IMG/VR virus record: IMGVR_UViG_3300010885_054330
Coordinates: 1 to 26,036 of that record
DNA: 26,036 nt
From: a virus
Direction: 5' to 3' (one strand)
Under the pieces are notes generated by a model. That model was not told where the DNA came from. It searched no databases and saw nothing but the letters and a program-made list of their open reading frames with translations. Below are positions 13,363-21,710 of this stretch, piece by piece (within the stretch, counting starts at the first letter, position 1; every line of letters begins with the position of its first letter). The position numbers and the translations under genes were made by a program.

Positions 13363-13770
13363 TTAAGACGGAACTTCAGAAGACTTCTTTGGCTTAGCCT
13401 TTTTAGGCTTGGCTTTCTTCTTTGGCTTTTCAGAATTAACTTCGGATTGGTTATCTGGTTTCGATGATTCTTGTATATAATCGGTTGAGCCAACCAGGTC
13501 CTCCGTAGTCTCAGATTCTTCTACAGTCTCAGATTCTTCTACAGTCTCAGATTTTTCTACAGTCTCAGATTTTTCTACAATCTCAGATTCTTCTACAGTC
13601 TCAGATTCTTCTACAGTCTCAGATTCTTCTACAGTCTCAGATTCTTTTACTACCTCAAGCTCAGGAACCGAAATAAGGAAGGTTTCCTCCTGCGAATTAT
13701 CAGCCTTTATAAGAGAGTCTGATATTTTATTATCAGGTATTTTTACCCCCATAAAATATTTAATACTCAT
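13363..13770 (-). CDS. Low-complexity Glu/Ser repeat protein with Lys-rich tail
   Basis: This 135-residue protein is mostly disordered. After a short N-terminus (MSIKYFMGVKIP) it has eight copies of a six-residue unit ESETVE (residues ~42-90), then a basic tail KPKKKAKPKKAKPKK near 113-128. The opposite charges suggest a linker or scaffold that can bind both a basic partner and nucleic acid or an acidic partner such as the poly-Asp protein at 17842; this is inference. The ribosome binding site AAGGAG lies nine bases before ATG 13770, the best in the operon. It sits between the actin-like ATPase gene and the tail-completion candidate, with short gaps on both sides. Confidence 0.75.
   Translation of the reverse strand: MSIKYFMGVKIPDNKISDSLIKADNSQEETFLISVPELEVVKESETVEESETVEESETVEESEIVEKSETVEKSETVEESETVEESETTEDLVGSTDYIQESSKPDNQSEVNSEKPKKKAKPKKAKPKKSSEVPS
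13505..13648 (-). repeat. 18-bp tandem repeat (about 8 units)
   Basis: The unit tacagtctcagattcttc (as read on the + strand) is repeated about eight times with one- or two-base variants. It encodes the ESETVE units of the gene at 13363-13770. A length of 18 keeps the frame, so copy number can vary without breaking the gene. Confidence 0.85.
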
Positions 13771-13794
13771 ACTTCATTACTCCTTATTAGAGAT

Positions 13795-14814
13795 TCAATC
13801 TTCCATCTGACCCAAGACTAATAGACCAGTAGCTACAGATGTCAAAGGATCATGAGCAGCGCGGATTTCAGAGATAGGTATAGGAAATCTACCCTTAAGA
13901 GATTCGAACCGCTCCTTAAATTTTTCCACGAACCCATTTGCCAATGAAGTACCACCAGACACCAAAATCGGTATAGGCTTTGGCACCATTACATTACTTT
14001 TAACTTTATTAAAATGAGCCATTATATTATTTATCGTATAATCTATTAAGTTCTCAAGATATACAGCTAAAGCTTCAGCTTCCCGGCCTTCTGGTGATAA
14101 TATGCTGATACCAGATTCTTTGACAGCACATATCTTTGCAGAAGTAGTTCCGATAGCTCTAGCCGCGCCATTATCTACCCAGTCCCCACCGCGTCCCAAA
14201 CTGAATTCCAACGCACTCATGGCGTTATAACTCAGACAGACGTTAGTCATACCAGAACCATATGAAATACCTAACCCTGAAAAATTCGAATTTGCACACT
14301 CGGAAAAAATGACTGCCAGAGCTTCATTTATAGGCTCAGGAGAATAGCCTATTTCAGTAAGTATTTTTCCTAATACCCTGCTGTGATAAGTGATATCCGA
14401 ACCGCTTACGTCAACAGCGGAAGCAGGAACTGAATAGCAACACCGTTCTCCCAGCTTTCGCGGGTCACCCAAAACGCTCTTTATTATTAACCCTATGACT
14501 TGCTGAGCATCAATTTCACCACTAGCCACAATTCCGCCTGCCATGGGGCGACGTGCTTCTTTATTAAATAAATTTGCAGTCTCCAGGGCTTCATCCCCAA
14601 TGACTAATAGTTTACCACTCAATTCTACGAAGGATGTATTCGATATCTTGAGCATTCTTTTATGTTCAAGAGGCAAATCAAGAAACGCATTTCTCACTCG
14701 GCTAGTTGTAACAGATTTACCTATCTTCCTAGCAGAAACGAAATTCATCGTTCCAACATCTAGACCAACACCAGTTATCAATTCAGGATCTCTATCTTTT
14801 TCTTGTTTCGACAT
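13795..14814 (-). CDS. Actin-like ATPase (ParM/MreB/FtsA-type fold) in the virion operon
   Basis: This 339-residue protein has the layout of an actin/Hsp70-fold ATPase and the size of ParM or MreB. The phosphate-1 loop is GLDVGTMNF (Asp19). Before the second domain comes YSPEPINEALAVIFSE (157-172), like the connect-1 helix. Phosphate-2 is GLGISYGSGMTNVCL (180-194), followed by GRGGDWVD (207-214). The adenosine loop is LVSGGTSLANGF (284-295), and the end DPLTSVATGLLVLG is the usual closing helix. In most relatives phosphate-2 begins with Asp (DxGxxTT); here that position is Ser184, so ATP hydrolysis may be altered. Such proteins form filaments that move plasmids, shape cells or carry phage DNA. 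GGAG lies five bases before ATG 14814. Its place among tail and neck genes hints at assembly or virion positioning, but that is inference. Confidence 0.82.
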   Translation of the reverse strand: MSKQEKDRDPELITGVGLDVGTMNFVSARKIGKSVTTSRVRNAFLDLPLEHKRMLKISNTSFVELSGKLLVIGDEALETANLFNKEARRPMAGGIVASGEIDAQQVIGLIIKSVLGDPRKLGERCCYSVPASAVDVSGSDITYHSRVLGKILTEIGYSPEPINEALAVIFSECANSNFSGLGISYGSGMTNVCLSYNAMSALEFSLGRGGDWVDNGAARAIGTTSAKICAVKESGISILSPEGREAEALAVYLENLIDYTINNIMAHFNKVKSNVMVPKPIPILVSGGTSLANGFVEKFKERFESLKGRFPIPISEIRAAHDPLTSVATGLLVLGQMED

Positions 14815-14842
14815 ATTATCTCCAGCATTACTTTACTAGTTT

Positions 14843-15532
14843 TTACTTCTTATTCTTCATTTTATTCTTATGTCTTAATCGCTTCAATGATTCAGATGCT
14901 TCGTCGATATCAGGTCTTATTTTTTCTTCTTGATGTAATGTGACATTCACAACTGCTTCTTCTGGCATTATTTTGCTGAGAATAAACATCGGTTCTTCAC
15001 CATTTCCTACCGGACTGGAAATACTGTTAGAAATAAAATTTTCAGTAGATAGCGATCTCGGGGTAATTGTAGAAAATGCATTTTTACCCATGATTTCTAT
15101 CAAATCACTCATTTTATGAATTAGTTCATCTATTCTGGAGTCTTTTTTTCCTGTAGGAACACTCGACATCTCTTCTGAATCCAATGAATCAGGGATGGGT
15201 GAAATCGAAATATTCAGTTCACTTGGTCTGTCCTCGATAACATTAGATTTATTCATCACGTCAGGTTTTCTTATGACGCCATGAGTCTTTAGATTTGATA
15301 CCTTGTTCTTCAGTACACTTTGTAATTCTTGATTACGCTTGTTGAATGGCCAACAGTTTATTTCTCTTATGGGAGATATTTCTAATAGCGATTTTACCTC
15401 CTGCAAAGAACGTGAATTTTGCAAATCTAATTCATTCACCTTTGCTGAGCTACCAAGCGCACTTAGACTGATCCCTAAATCCTCAATATATAATTGAGTA
15501 TTAGTCTTGTTTTTTAATGTAAAATATTTCAT
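14843..15532 (-). CDS. Probable virion-associated protein, unknown
   Basis: The N-terminal 55 residues (YFTLKNKTNTQLYIEDLGISL ... SRSLQEVKSLLE) form a small beta domain of a kind I associate with large-phage structural proteins, where a DLG turn is followed by S-SL and a helix. The middle is Ser/Asn-rich and probably flexible. The C-terminus PMFILSKIMPEEAVVNVTL, followed by a Lys-rich helix (SLKRLRHKNKMKNKK), looks like a docking segment. ATG 15532 shares one base with the TGA of the upstream gene (TGATG), so translation is coupled; a TTG one codon earlier is less likely. It stands directly ahead of the actin-like ATPase gene (28-base gap), which could make it a partner of that ATPase. No defined family. 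Confidence 0.68.
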   Translation of the reverse strand: MKYFTLKNKTNTQLYIEDLGISLSALGSSAKVNELDLQNSRSLQEVKSLLEISPIREINCWPFNKRNQELQSVLKNKVSNLKTHGVIRKPDVMNKSNVIEDRPSELNISISPIPDSLDSEEMSSVPTGKKDSRIDELIHKMSDLIEIMGKNAFSTITPRSLSTENFISNSISSPVGNGEEPMFILSKIMPEEAVVNVTLHQEEKIRPDIDEASESLKRLRHKNKMKNKK

Positions 15533-16230
15533 CAATATACCGATTTGATTATAGCGTTAAGCTCTCTGGTGAATGAGGATTCAATTATAGAAGAAATTTC
15601 CTCCAATAATTCCTTTACTATACCTTGATAAGTGCCTTTTGGAAAGATCACTTTGCGACTTGTATTTCTAATCTCTCTTTGAAGGGTCATTCTCAACTTA
15701 CCATCTGTTAAGACCTCTAGACTTCTGGGACTAGATGATGCGTATTCTTTATCTACGAGTCTCTCACCAGCATTTTCTGGATTTTTTGCCTTATTTCTAT
15801 CATATGCTACTTTACGGGCATCAGTTTGAGGCTTTCTAGCACTCTTCTGCTTCTTCCTGGCATCCCTAATACCTACCATTCGTTGTGGTTTACCATCAGG
15901 CTTCATCATATAAATTCGTAGGAATTCCTTTGCTTCATCTTTATTTTTAACTTCTCTAGCATTTTTAGAATAAATATTATCTGATTCTTTCCTCATTTTT
16001 TTCATGCTTTCTTCTTCTATAGAGAAAACATCGAGGACTAAATGGAAACTGACACTATCCTTTGACATTTCGGAATATATGGAGTAGTCTTTAAGATATG
16101 GAGAAGAAGAAAACCCTGAATCATCTAAGATTCTCTTAAATGCAGTCAGACCCTTTATAGCTATTGGCTCCAAGACATCAAGTATTCTGTCTTCGAGCAG
16201 GTGATTTAATTTATCAAAATTAAAATTCAT
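15532..16230 (-). CDS. Unknown structural-type protein, 232 residues
   Basis: I do not recognise a family. The N-terminal half has helical stretches (LEDRILDVLEPIAIKGLTAFKRILDD) followed by a beta segment (SVSFHLVLDVFSI). The middle (residues ~115-165) is strongly basic, with many Arg and Lys (DARKKQKSARKPQTDARK). The C-terminus is a beta strand plus amphipathic helix (IVKELLEEISSIIESSFTREL). The arrangement is reminiscent of small neck/tail proteins that contact DNA or the portal, but this is not proven. It starts at ATG 16230, overlapping the upstream stop by four bases (ATGA), and its own stop overlaps the next start, so it belongs to a translationally coupled trio. Confidence 0.65.
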   Translation of the reverse strand: MNFNFDKLNHLLEDRILDVLEPIAIKGLTAFKRILDDSGFSSSPYLKDYSIYSEMSKDSVSFHLVLDVFSIEEESMKKMRKESDNIYSKNAREVKNKDEAKEFLRIYMMKPDGKPQRMVGIRDARKKQKSARKPQTDARKVAYDRNKAKNPENAGERLVDKEYASSSPRSLEVLTDGKLRMTLQREIRNTSRKVIFPKGTYQGIVKELLEEISSIIESSFTRELNAIIKSVY

Positions 16231-17540
16231 CTTCTGTAGGTATTTTCGTAAACCACAGTTCTGCCTCTAAATTCTCTTTCGTCCGGTATAACTTGTCTTT
16301 CGGTAGTCATCGGGGTGGCTTTACCTTCACCTTCTATGATATACCGCGTTTCAGGCACCACTAATGTGCTCACATCCAATACCGGCACCTTATAACGAAT
16401 ATCACCTTCATCTAGGTGTGAAATAGAAAAGTGCTGTTGAAGCTGCATACCCCTATTTGATGGCATACGAACAGGGCCTATTCCGTATCTATCACCATTT
16501 AATTTAATAATGAAATCTCTTTGAGATAATAATGGTTGAGGGCCAGTCCAAGTTTCATATGAATGCACCATGGATCTACCTCTATTACTTTGAGTTATGT
16601 TGACTTCAGAATCATCAGGAGACAACACTACATCATAAGGCCCATCATAACCACCTATGAATCCAGTCGCATAACACAATAAACAATCAGAAGCAGGTTG
16701 TTTATTTTCTACACTATAGCAACCACATCGTTCACCAATATGTTTTCTAATAAATACTTTTGATCTTTCTCCTCCCTGTTGGAGAATAAACTTGTTTCTA
16801 CGGACTGCTTCTCTCCATATCCAGTCTAGTTTTTCTACTTCTCTAGTGTTAGTAGAACTAGCTACTTTTAACGGAGTTTCTATAAAACTACCGTTCGAGT
16901 CCACAGCAACAGTTGTGATTCTGTAGAAAATCCTCTGGTATAAATTGGTTTTAAGACCCTCTTTTAAATAACGGTAACTGACTAAAGAAACGGACCCGAC
17001 CAAAGGCAATACAGGGTCAGTATAAGTTTGATTCGCTACATCAAAATATTTATCAGTATCTAATTCCACTTCTCCAGAAGTACTAACTATACTCTTCACC
17101 CTAGCATTTAGTCCATCTACGGTCACAAACACATTTAGATTTGCACACTCAGTACCCAAAGATGGTTGTATTACAACTGGTTTATTGGCAGTTCTAAATA
17201 TATATCTACCACTAGGGTCAGAAGTTCCAAAGCAACTATATGAATTGCTGATATCTTCTTGTAGGATTACACTGATTCTAGTATTATCCCTATAGAAGTT
17301 TACCTGAATTGGAGAAGCATTTAGTCTGAAAAATGGACCAAATTCAGAATCGAAGCTTCTATAAATATTGGTTCCAATGATATTGAATTTAGTATTTGAG
17401 GATATTTCAGCAGGATTTGACCACCATATATCTACAGTATTGTTCTCAAATCCTACAGAACAAGTAACATTAAGTGGGGGAAGAGGATTAGAAGGTATTA
17501 CTTCTAATATGGAGGGAGATCTATCAGGAGGAGAAGGCAT
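16227..17540 (-). CDS. Virion neck-type protein with FN3-like N-terminus and four-Cys site
   Basis: A 437-residue protein. Residues ~20-100 (PPLNVTCSVGFENNTVDIWWSN ... GTNIYRSFDSEFGPFFRLN) look like a fibronectin type III domain; a second FN3-like edge appears near 200-225 (YQRIFYRITTVAVDSNGS). A compact cysteine site follows: Cys272 and Cys274 (RCGCYS) with Cys286 and Cys289 (DCLLCYATGFIGGYDGPY). It probably binds zinc and is followed by a beta-rich C-terminal half ending in GRTVVYENTYRR. This CxC...CxxCYxTGFxGGY pattern occurs, to my recollection, in large-phage structural proteins of unassigned role. GGGAG precedes ATG 17540 at about ten bases. It overlaps the next gene by four bases. Position in the sheath operon supports a neck or tail assignment. 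Confidence 0.72.
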   Translation of the reverse strand: MPSPPDRSPSILEVIPSNPLPPLNVTCSVGFENNTVDIWWSNPAEISSNTKFNIIGTNIYRSFDSEFGPFFRLNASPIQVNFYRDNTRISVILQEDISNSYSCFGTSDPSGRYIFRTANKPVVIQPSLGTECANLNVFVTVDGLNARVKSIVSTSGEVELDTDKYFDVANQTYTDPVLPLVGSVSLVSYRYLKEGLKTNLYQRIFYRITTVAVDSNGSFIETPLKVASSTNTREVEKLDWIWREAVRRNKFILQQGGERSKVFIRKHIGERCGCYSVENKQPASDCLLCYATGFIGGYDGPYDVVLSPDDSEVNITQSNRGRSMVHSYETWTGPQPLLSQRDFIIKLNGDRYGIGPVRMPSNRGMQLQQHFSISHLDEGDIRYKVPVLDVSTLVVPETRYIIEGEGKATPMTTERQVIPDEREFRGRTVVYENTYRR

Positions 17541-17572
17541 CCTGATAAATCTCCCTCATAAGAAATTGGACG

Positions 17573-17824
17573 CTAGTCCTTTTTCTTTAAGGTGAATTGA
17601 ATCTCACCATCCGGAGTCAGGTTAAGACTCTCAATTGATCCTGGATCGACGTCGTTTGCCTTCAGATAGTCATCTAGGGTTTTTTGTCTTGCGACATATA
17701 AATTATCTATAGCATCAAGCATCTTTCGGGCCTTTAGATTCAAGACCGTATACTCATTAGACCAATGAGTTATAGACGCTTCGTACTGGGTTAGTTTATT
17801 GAATTCCTCAGACGGTAATTTCAT
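17573..17824 (-). CDS. Small helical protein, unknown
   Basis: This ~83-residue protein is mainly alpha-helical with a likely short coiled coil (EEFNKLTQYEASITHWSNEY, then LNLKARKMLDAIDNLYVARQ) and a small beta end (DGEIQFTLKKKD). ATG 17824 is taken as start; a GTG three codons upstream (17833) is the alternative and has TATAGT seven bases before it. No strong ribosome binding site fits either. It lies in the 300-base space between the acidic-tail protein and the FN3-like neck protein. Small helical proteins in such positions can be chaperones or structural adaptors, but nothing in the sequence decides this. Confidence 0.65.
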   Translation of the reverse strand: MKLPSEEFNKLTQYEASITHWSNEYTVLNLKARKMLDAIDNLYVARQKTLDDYLKANDVDPGSIESLNLTPDGEIQFTLKKKD

Positions 17825-17841
17825 ATCTTTCACAATAAAAA

Positions 17842-18537
<696 letters not shown>

Positions 18538-18563
18538 ATATACCACCTTTCATTATGAATCTA

Positions 18564-18593
18564 ATAATATATCAATTAAATAATACTTATCAA
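18564..18593 (-). promoter_or_regulatory. Candidate sigma70-type promoter of the virion operon
   Basis: On the - strand TTGATA (18588-18593) and TATTAT (18564-18569) are separated by 18 bases. The expected start would leave about 20 bases of leader before ATG 18537, enough to include the AAAGGTGG ribosome binding site. The surrounding DNA is very AT-rich, so chance matches are possible. Confidence 0.4.
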
Positions 18594-18717
18594 GTATAAC
18601 ACTCATGTCATATCATCTAGACATTCCAATGAGCAATTAGTCTACCTTGGTCCGAGCAAAACAAATGTATTGAAAATACTATCTAAACTGCAAATAAACA
18701 ATTCAGTGGATCCTGAG
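18594..18717. other. Intergenic gap between the glycan module and the virion operon
   Basis: This AT-rich stretch follows the epimerase stop and contains no convincing gene. A 5-bp hairpin gtatt-gaa-aatac is present near 18669, but it is too weak to call a terminator. Confidence 0.35.
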
Positions 18718-19695
18718 TTAAAGAATTTTTCTTAGCCACTCCCAATTAGAGTCATACCATCTGAATGTTTCTTTAAATCCATGCATAAAGTCATACTTCG
18801 GTTCATAACCTATGAGAGACCCTGCCCTCTCAATACTACTCAAAGTATGTTTCACATCCCCTACTCTAGCAGGAGCTTGGTTTACTAATATAGTGTCATA
18901 CTTATATCGAATTAAATCTAAAATATCATTATTAGATATGGAAACACCAGTACCTATATTCAAGATTTCACACCCACAAGTTTTAGTGACGGCAGACTTT
19001 GCAAGAGCTCTTACAACATCTTGAACGAACACCATATCCCGAGTCTGTGTACCATCGCCATCACTCCTAAGCACTAGACCACTAAATAATGCTGTTAACC
19101 ATGCAGAAACGGCAGTGGAATAAGCAGAGTTTCCTAATTGATTGGGTCCACATACATTGAAAAATCTTAGACATATAGAATCTAGTCCATATAAATCTGA
19201 GTATAGCTTAAGATAATTTTCAATAATTAATTTTTGAAGGGCATAAGGAGATTTTGGGTTTGGTATTTCTGATTCTAAAGTAGGCAAGTTCTTAGATTCC
19301 CCATAAATAGCAGAGGATGACGCAAATATAAATTTACTGACATTGTCCCTACAGGCATCCACTAACATCAATGATTTCGTAACATTTATATCATTTGATT
19401 CGACCGGATTTGATACAGAATATCCTACTCTCGGATTTGCCGCTAAATGAAATACAAAATCGTAAGTTTTCCGACTAATTCTTTCTAATACTTCAGGTGA
19501 GCAAAAATCTTCCACCCACAACCGTTCAGAACGTAGTTCTACATTTAAGAACTCTTTTTTTCCACTAGATAAATCATCTACTATATCTAAATCCCAACCG
19601 ATTTCCTGAATGAAATTGGATAAGTTACTACCGATAAACCCGGCCCCACCCGTTATAAGACATTTAGGTTTGGAGACCGTCACTTCGTTTCCCAT
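18718..19695 (-). CDS. NAD-dependent sugar-nucleotide epimerase (extended SDR, GalE/WbpP type)
   Basis: A 325-residue extended short-chain dehydrogenase. The NAD-binding loop GGAGFIGS is at 16-23. The acidic residues VDDLSSG (39-45) bind the ribose. The catalytic set is SSSAIYG (126-132) with Tyr151 and Lys155 in PYALQK. The substrate-side motifs RFFNVCGPNQ and DGTQTRDMVFVQDV are intact. The overall pattern is closest to UDP-hexose or UDP-HexNAc 4-epimerases (GalE, WbpP). It would interconvert sugar nucleotides in the cytoplasm for a glycan used by the phage. Start ATG 19695 overlaps the preceding gene by 16 bases, giving a ten-residue lead before the first strand. All catalytic residues are present, so it is probably active; the exact substrate cannot be read from the sequence. 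Confidence 0.88.
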   Translation of the reverse strand: MGNEVTVSKPKCLITGGAGFIGSNLSNFIQEIGWDLDIVDDLSSGKKEFLNVELRSERLWVEDFCSPEVLERISRKTYDFVFHLAANPRVGYSVSNPVESNDINVTKSLMLVDACRDNVSKFIFASSSAIYGESKNLPTLESEIPNPKSPYALQKLIIENYLKLYSDLYGLDSICLRFFNVCGPNQLGNSAYSTAVSAWLTALFSGLVLRSDGDGTQTRDMVFVQDVVRALAKSAVTKTCGCEILNIGTGVSISNNDILDLIRYKYDTILVNQAPARVGDVKHTLSSIERAGSLIGYEPKYDFMHGFKETFRWYDSNWEWLRKIL

Positions 19696-20606
19696 ATTCT
19701 CTTAATACCCTCCTCAAAGGAAGTGTAAACAGGATTTAGTAATCGGTTTAATTTTTCAGAATCAATAGCGTACCTAATACCATGACCAGGACGGTCTTCT
19801 ACAGATAACACAACATCTTCAAAAGTTAAACGGTAATAATGTTTCGCATTATATTGATTAATAACGCTATTAATCACCTGAGTGTTATCCAGCGATATAT
19901 TTGAACTTAAGTTATAAACACCATTCCATTCAGTTTTCCCATTACATACTATTTCATATATAAGAGAGGCCGTATCCTCCACATAAGTCCACTCCCTGGT
20001 ATGCACTCCTCTACCATATAAAGGAAATCTATCTTTTTTGTTTAATTTCTCAAGCAGTTTTGGTATGAATTTTTCGTGATATTGGCGAGGTCCATAATTA
20101 TTTGAAGGCCTTATTATTAAATATTCCAACCCTTGAGTGTGATGAAACGATTGAATTATTTGATCTGCAGCGGCTTTGGTGGCAGAGTACGGATTTTTCG
20201 GATTTAAACTTGCATTCTCATTAAATGACCCTTCACAACACGAACCATATACTTTATCAGTCGATATGTGAACTAGAGGGATTTTATGCTTTAAACAGGC
20301 CTCTGACACACTTGTAGTGCCTATTATGTTTGAATAAATGAAAGGAAGAATATCTTTAATAGAATTTTCAACATGAGTTTCAGCTGCTAGATTTATCACT
20401 AAATCGGGCTTTTCGCCACTCAATAGACTATTAAAACCAACTCTGTCAGAAATATCAAGTTTATATAAGGTACAAGGATGGTAATATGATTCATTATCAG
20501 TGTGGGTAAAAGAGTCAACTATTACCACCTTAGATTTTTTCGAGATAAAATGATCTACTACGTGGCTCCCTATGAAACCGCATCCTCCAGTGATTATTAC
20601 CTTCAT
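19680..20606 (-). CDS. dTDP-glucose 4,6-dehydratase-like enzyme (RmlB family)
   Basis: A 308-residue extended SDR, slightly shorter than RmlB (about 350). It has GGCGFIGS at the N-terminus (7-14), STDKVYG at 115-121, Tyr140 and Lys144 in PYSATKAAAD, RPSNNYGPRQ, then PLYGRGVHTREWTYVEDTA and EDRPGHGIRYAID, the last two being hallmarks of the RmlB branch. The usual RmlB motif is STDEVYG, where the Asp-Glu pair takes part in dehydration; here the Glu is Lys. A Lys in this place is seen in CDP-glucose and UDP-GlcNAc (PseB type) 4,6-dehydratases, so the enzyme may still make a 4-keto-6-deoxy sugar. AGGA precedes ATG 20606. With the epimerase that overlaps its end it likely makes an unusual sugar nucleotide. 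Confidence 0.85.
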   Translation of the reverse strand: MKVIITGGCGFIGSHVVDHFISKKSKVVIVDSFTHTDNESYYHPCTLYKLDISDRVGFNSLLSGEKPDLVINLAAETHVENSIKDILPFIYSNIIGTTSVSEACLKHKIPLVHISTDKVYGSCCEGSFNENASLNPKNPYSATKAAADQIIQSFHHTQGLEYLIIRPSNNYGPRQYHEKFIPKLLEKLNKKDRFPLYGRGVHTREWTYVEDTASLIYEIVCNGKTEWNGVYNLSSNISLDNTQVINSVINQYNAKHYYRLTFEDVVLSVEDRPGHGIRYAIDSEKLNRLLNPVYTSFEEGIKRIWETK

Positions 20607-20655
20607 TTTAATTCCTGGTACTTAAATCACTAATCCAATAAAGAGGGTTGCATGT

Positions 20656-21000
20656 CTAAATCGGGTCTAAAAATCCACAATACTTACACGGATAGCAGCA
20701 TTTATGTGACCAAACATCATTAGTAGTGTGGCAGTCACACTGGCAAGAAGTGCTTCTATGAACACATTTATGCTCTATACGATAATCTTCAGTTAAACGC
20801 TTGTTACAGAATTCGTGGTGCCTAGAAGCACAAGGATGATGAGAAGATTCATAGTACTCTGGCCCATTATATCCGCAAAGAAAACATGGAGCCTCACACA
20901 TTAAACCCTTCTTAAAAAGAAGATTTTCAAGCCGCAAGATTTTACCCTTGAGACAGTTAATTTCCGATTCAAAATCCTTTACCTGCTCTCCATCATTCAT
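20656..21000 (-). CDS. Cys/His-rich putative zinc-binding protein
   Basis: This ~114-residue protein begins with a short coiled coil (INCLKGKILRLENLLFKK) and then carries thirteen more Cys and many His in about 80 residues. They include CEAPCFLCGYNG, SSHHPCASRHHEFC, CQCDCH and CCYPCKYCG. Several zinc sites of mixed Cys/His type are likely. I do not know the family. ATG 21000 is preferred because it forms an ATGA overlap with the preceding gene, with GGGG about eight bases upstream; an in-frame ATG at 21012 would overlap by 16 bases. It sits inside the glycan module between a YibB-like gene and the dehydratase gene, 49 bases before the latter. Confidence 0.7.
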   Translation of the reverse strand: MNDGEQVKDFESEINCLKGKILRLENLLFKKGLMCEAPCFLCGYNGPEYYESSHHPCASRHHEFCNKRLTEDYRIEHKCVHRSTSCQCDCHTTNDVWSHKCCYPCKYCGFLDPI

Positions 21001-21710
21001 AGGACACCCCATCGGTAATCAAGCACGAAGATAATTCGAAAATTGTGTTTCATCGTGACCCCCGGATACCATCTTATTGGAAGAATATCCAATAATTCTA
21101 TATAGGCCATGGAGTTCATATCCCATGATATTTTTCCATTCATTCGAGTTCTCAAATCAACAACAGTTCTAATAGACTCATTTAGATTATAAATATATTT
21201 TCTGGGACATACCCACACTGACCCAGCGAATCTCCAATGAGCTTTACTATCGTCAATCAACCCTTTTGACCAACATCCGGGCAAGGATATGGCGTCGTAG
21301 TCTTTAAAAGACACGTCACCAATGAAGTCCTGAACTACAGACTCTTTTATATTCCTTTGCTTAAAGACCGTATATTCAATCCAGGCAAATATATCAACAT
21401 CATGATGAATGTCTGCAGCCATTTTCATCCATTCATATCTCTGTAGTAGGACTATATTTGAAATTGCGGCGTGTTGAGGCTCAGCATATCTATCATTCGG
21501 AGGATTAGAATCACTAGGCATTAAAGCAGGATTATCCCGCAAAAATTTATGAGCCCAACAATCACTAAGATTCCATCCCTGATCGAATGCGTGGATATTT
21601 TGAGGAATAGCCGCCTTTAACTTATCCCCCAAATCACGACATTGTGTTTCTGACAGGTGCCGAGCAGGAAAAGCATTAGGGACGAAACCAGTTACAGCCA
21701 TTACCTTCAT
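20997..21710 (-). CDS. HtrL/YibB-like putative glycosyltransferase-type protein (copy 2)
   Basis: A 237-residue protein that shares the end half of the protein at 22311-23009: DIFAWIEYTVF, then SLPGCWSKG, WRFAGSVWVCPRKYIYNLNE, ISWDMNSMAYIE and a Trp-Tyr end. That pattern is the HtrL/YibB type (faWiDfG, PGxW, WRFxGGfyvG, tWExNxW), proteins found in LPS and glycan clusters and thought to resemble glycosyltransferases. This copy has diverged: WIEY replaces WVDFG and GSVWVC replaces GGFYVG. Its N-terminus (FVPNAFPARHLSETQCRDLG) lacks a counterpart in the other copy. ATG 21710 overlaps the methyltransferase stop by four bases (ATGA). The role is inferred from family resemblance and the surrounding sugar genes. 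Confidence 0.65.
   Translation of the reverse strand: MKVMAVTGFVPNAFPARHLSETQCRDLGDKLKAAIPQNIHAFDQGWNLSDCWAHKFLRDNPALMPSDSNPPNDRYAEPQHAAISNIVLLQRYEWMKMAADIHHDVDIFAWIEYTVFKQRNIKESVVQDFIGDVSFKDYDAISLPGCWSKGLIDDSKAHWRFAGSVWVCPRKYIYNLNESIRTVVDLRTRMNGKISWDMNSMAYIELLDILPIRWYPGVTMKHNFRIIFVLDYRWGVL

Noticed and set aside
13505-13648. Regular short repeats considered as a CRISPR array
   Set aside because: The units are contiguous 18-bp coding repeats without spacers. The same holds for the arrays at 1259-3710, 17946-18118 and 25486-26025.
14543-14839. 98-residue + strand frame opposite the actin-like gene
   Set aside because: It is a shadow frame. The - strand frame has clear motifs and a ribosome binding site.
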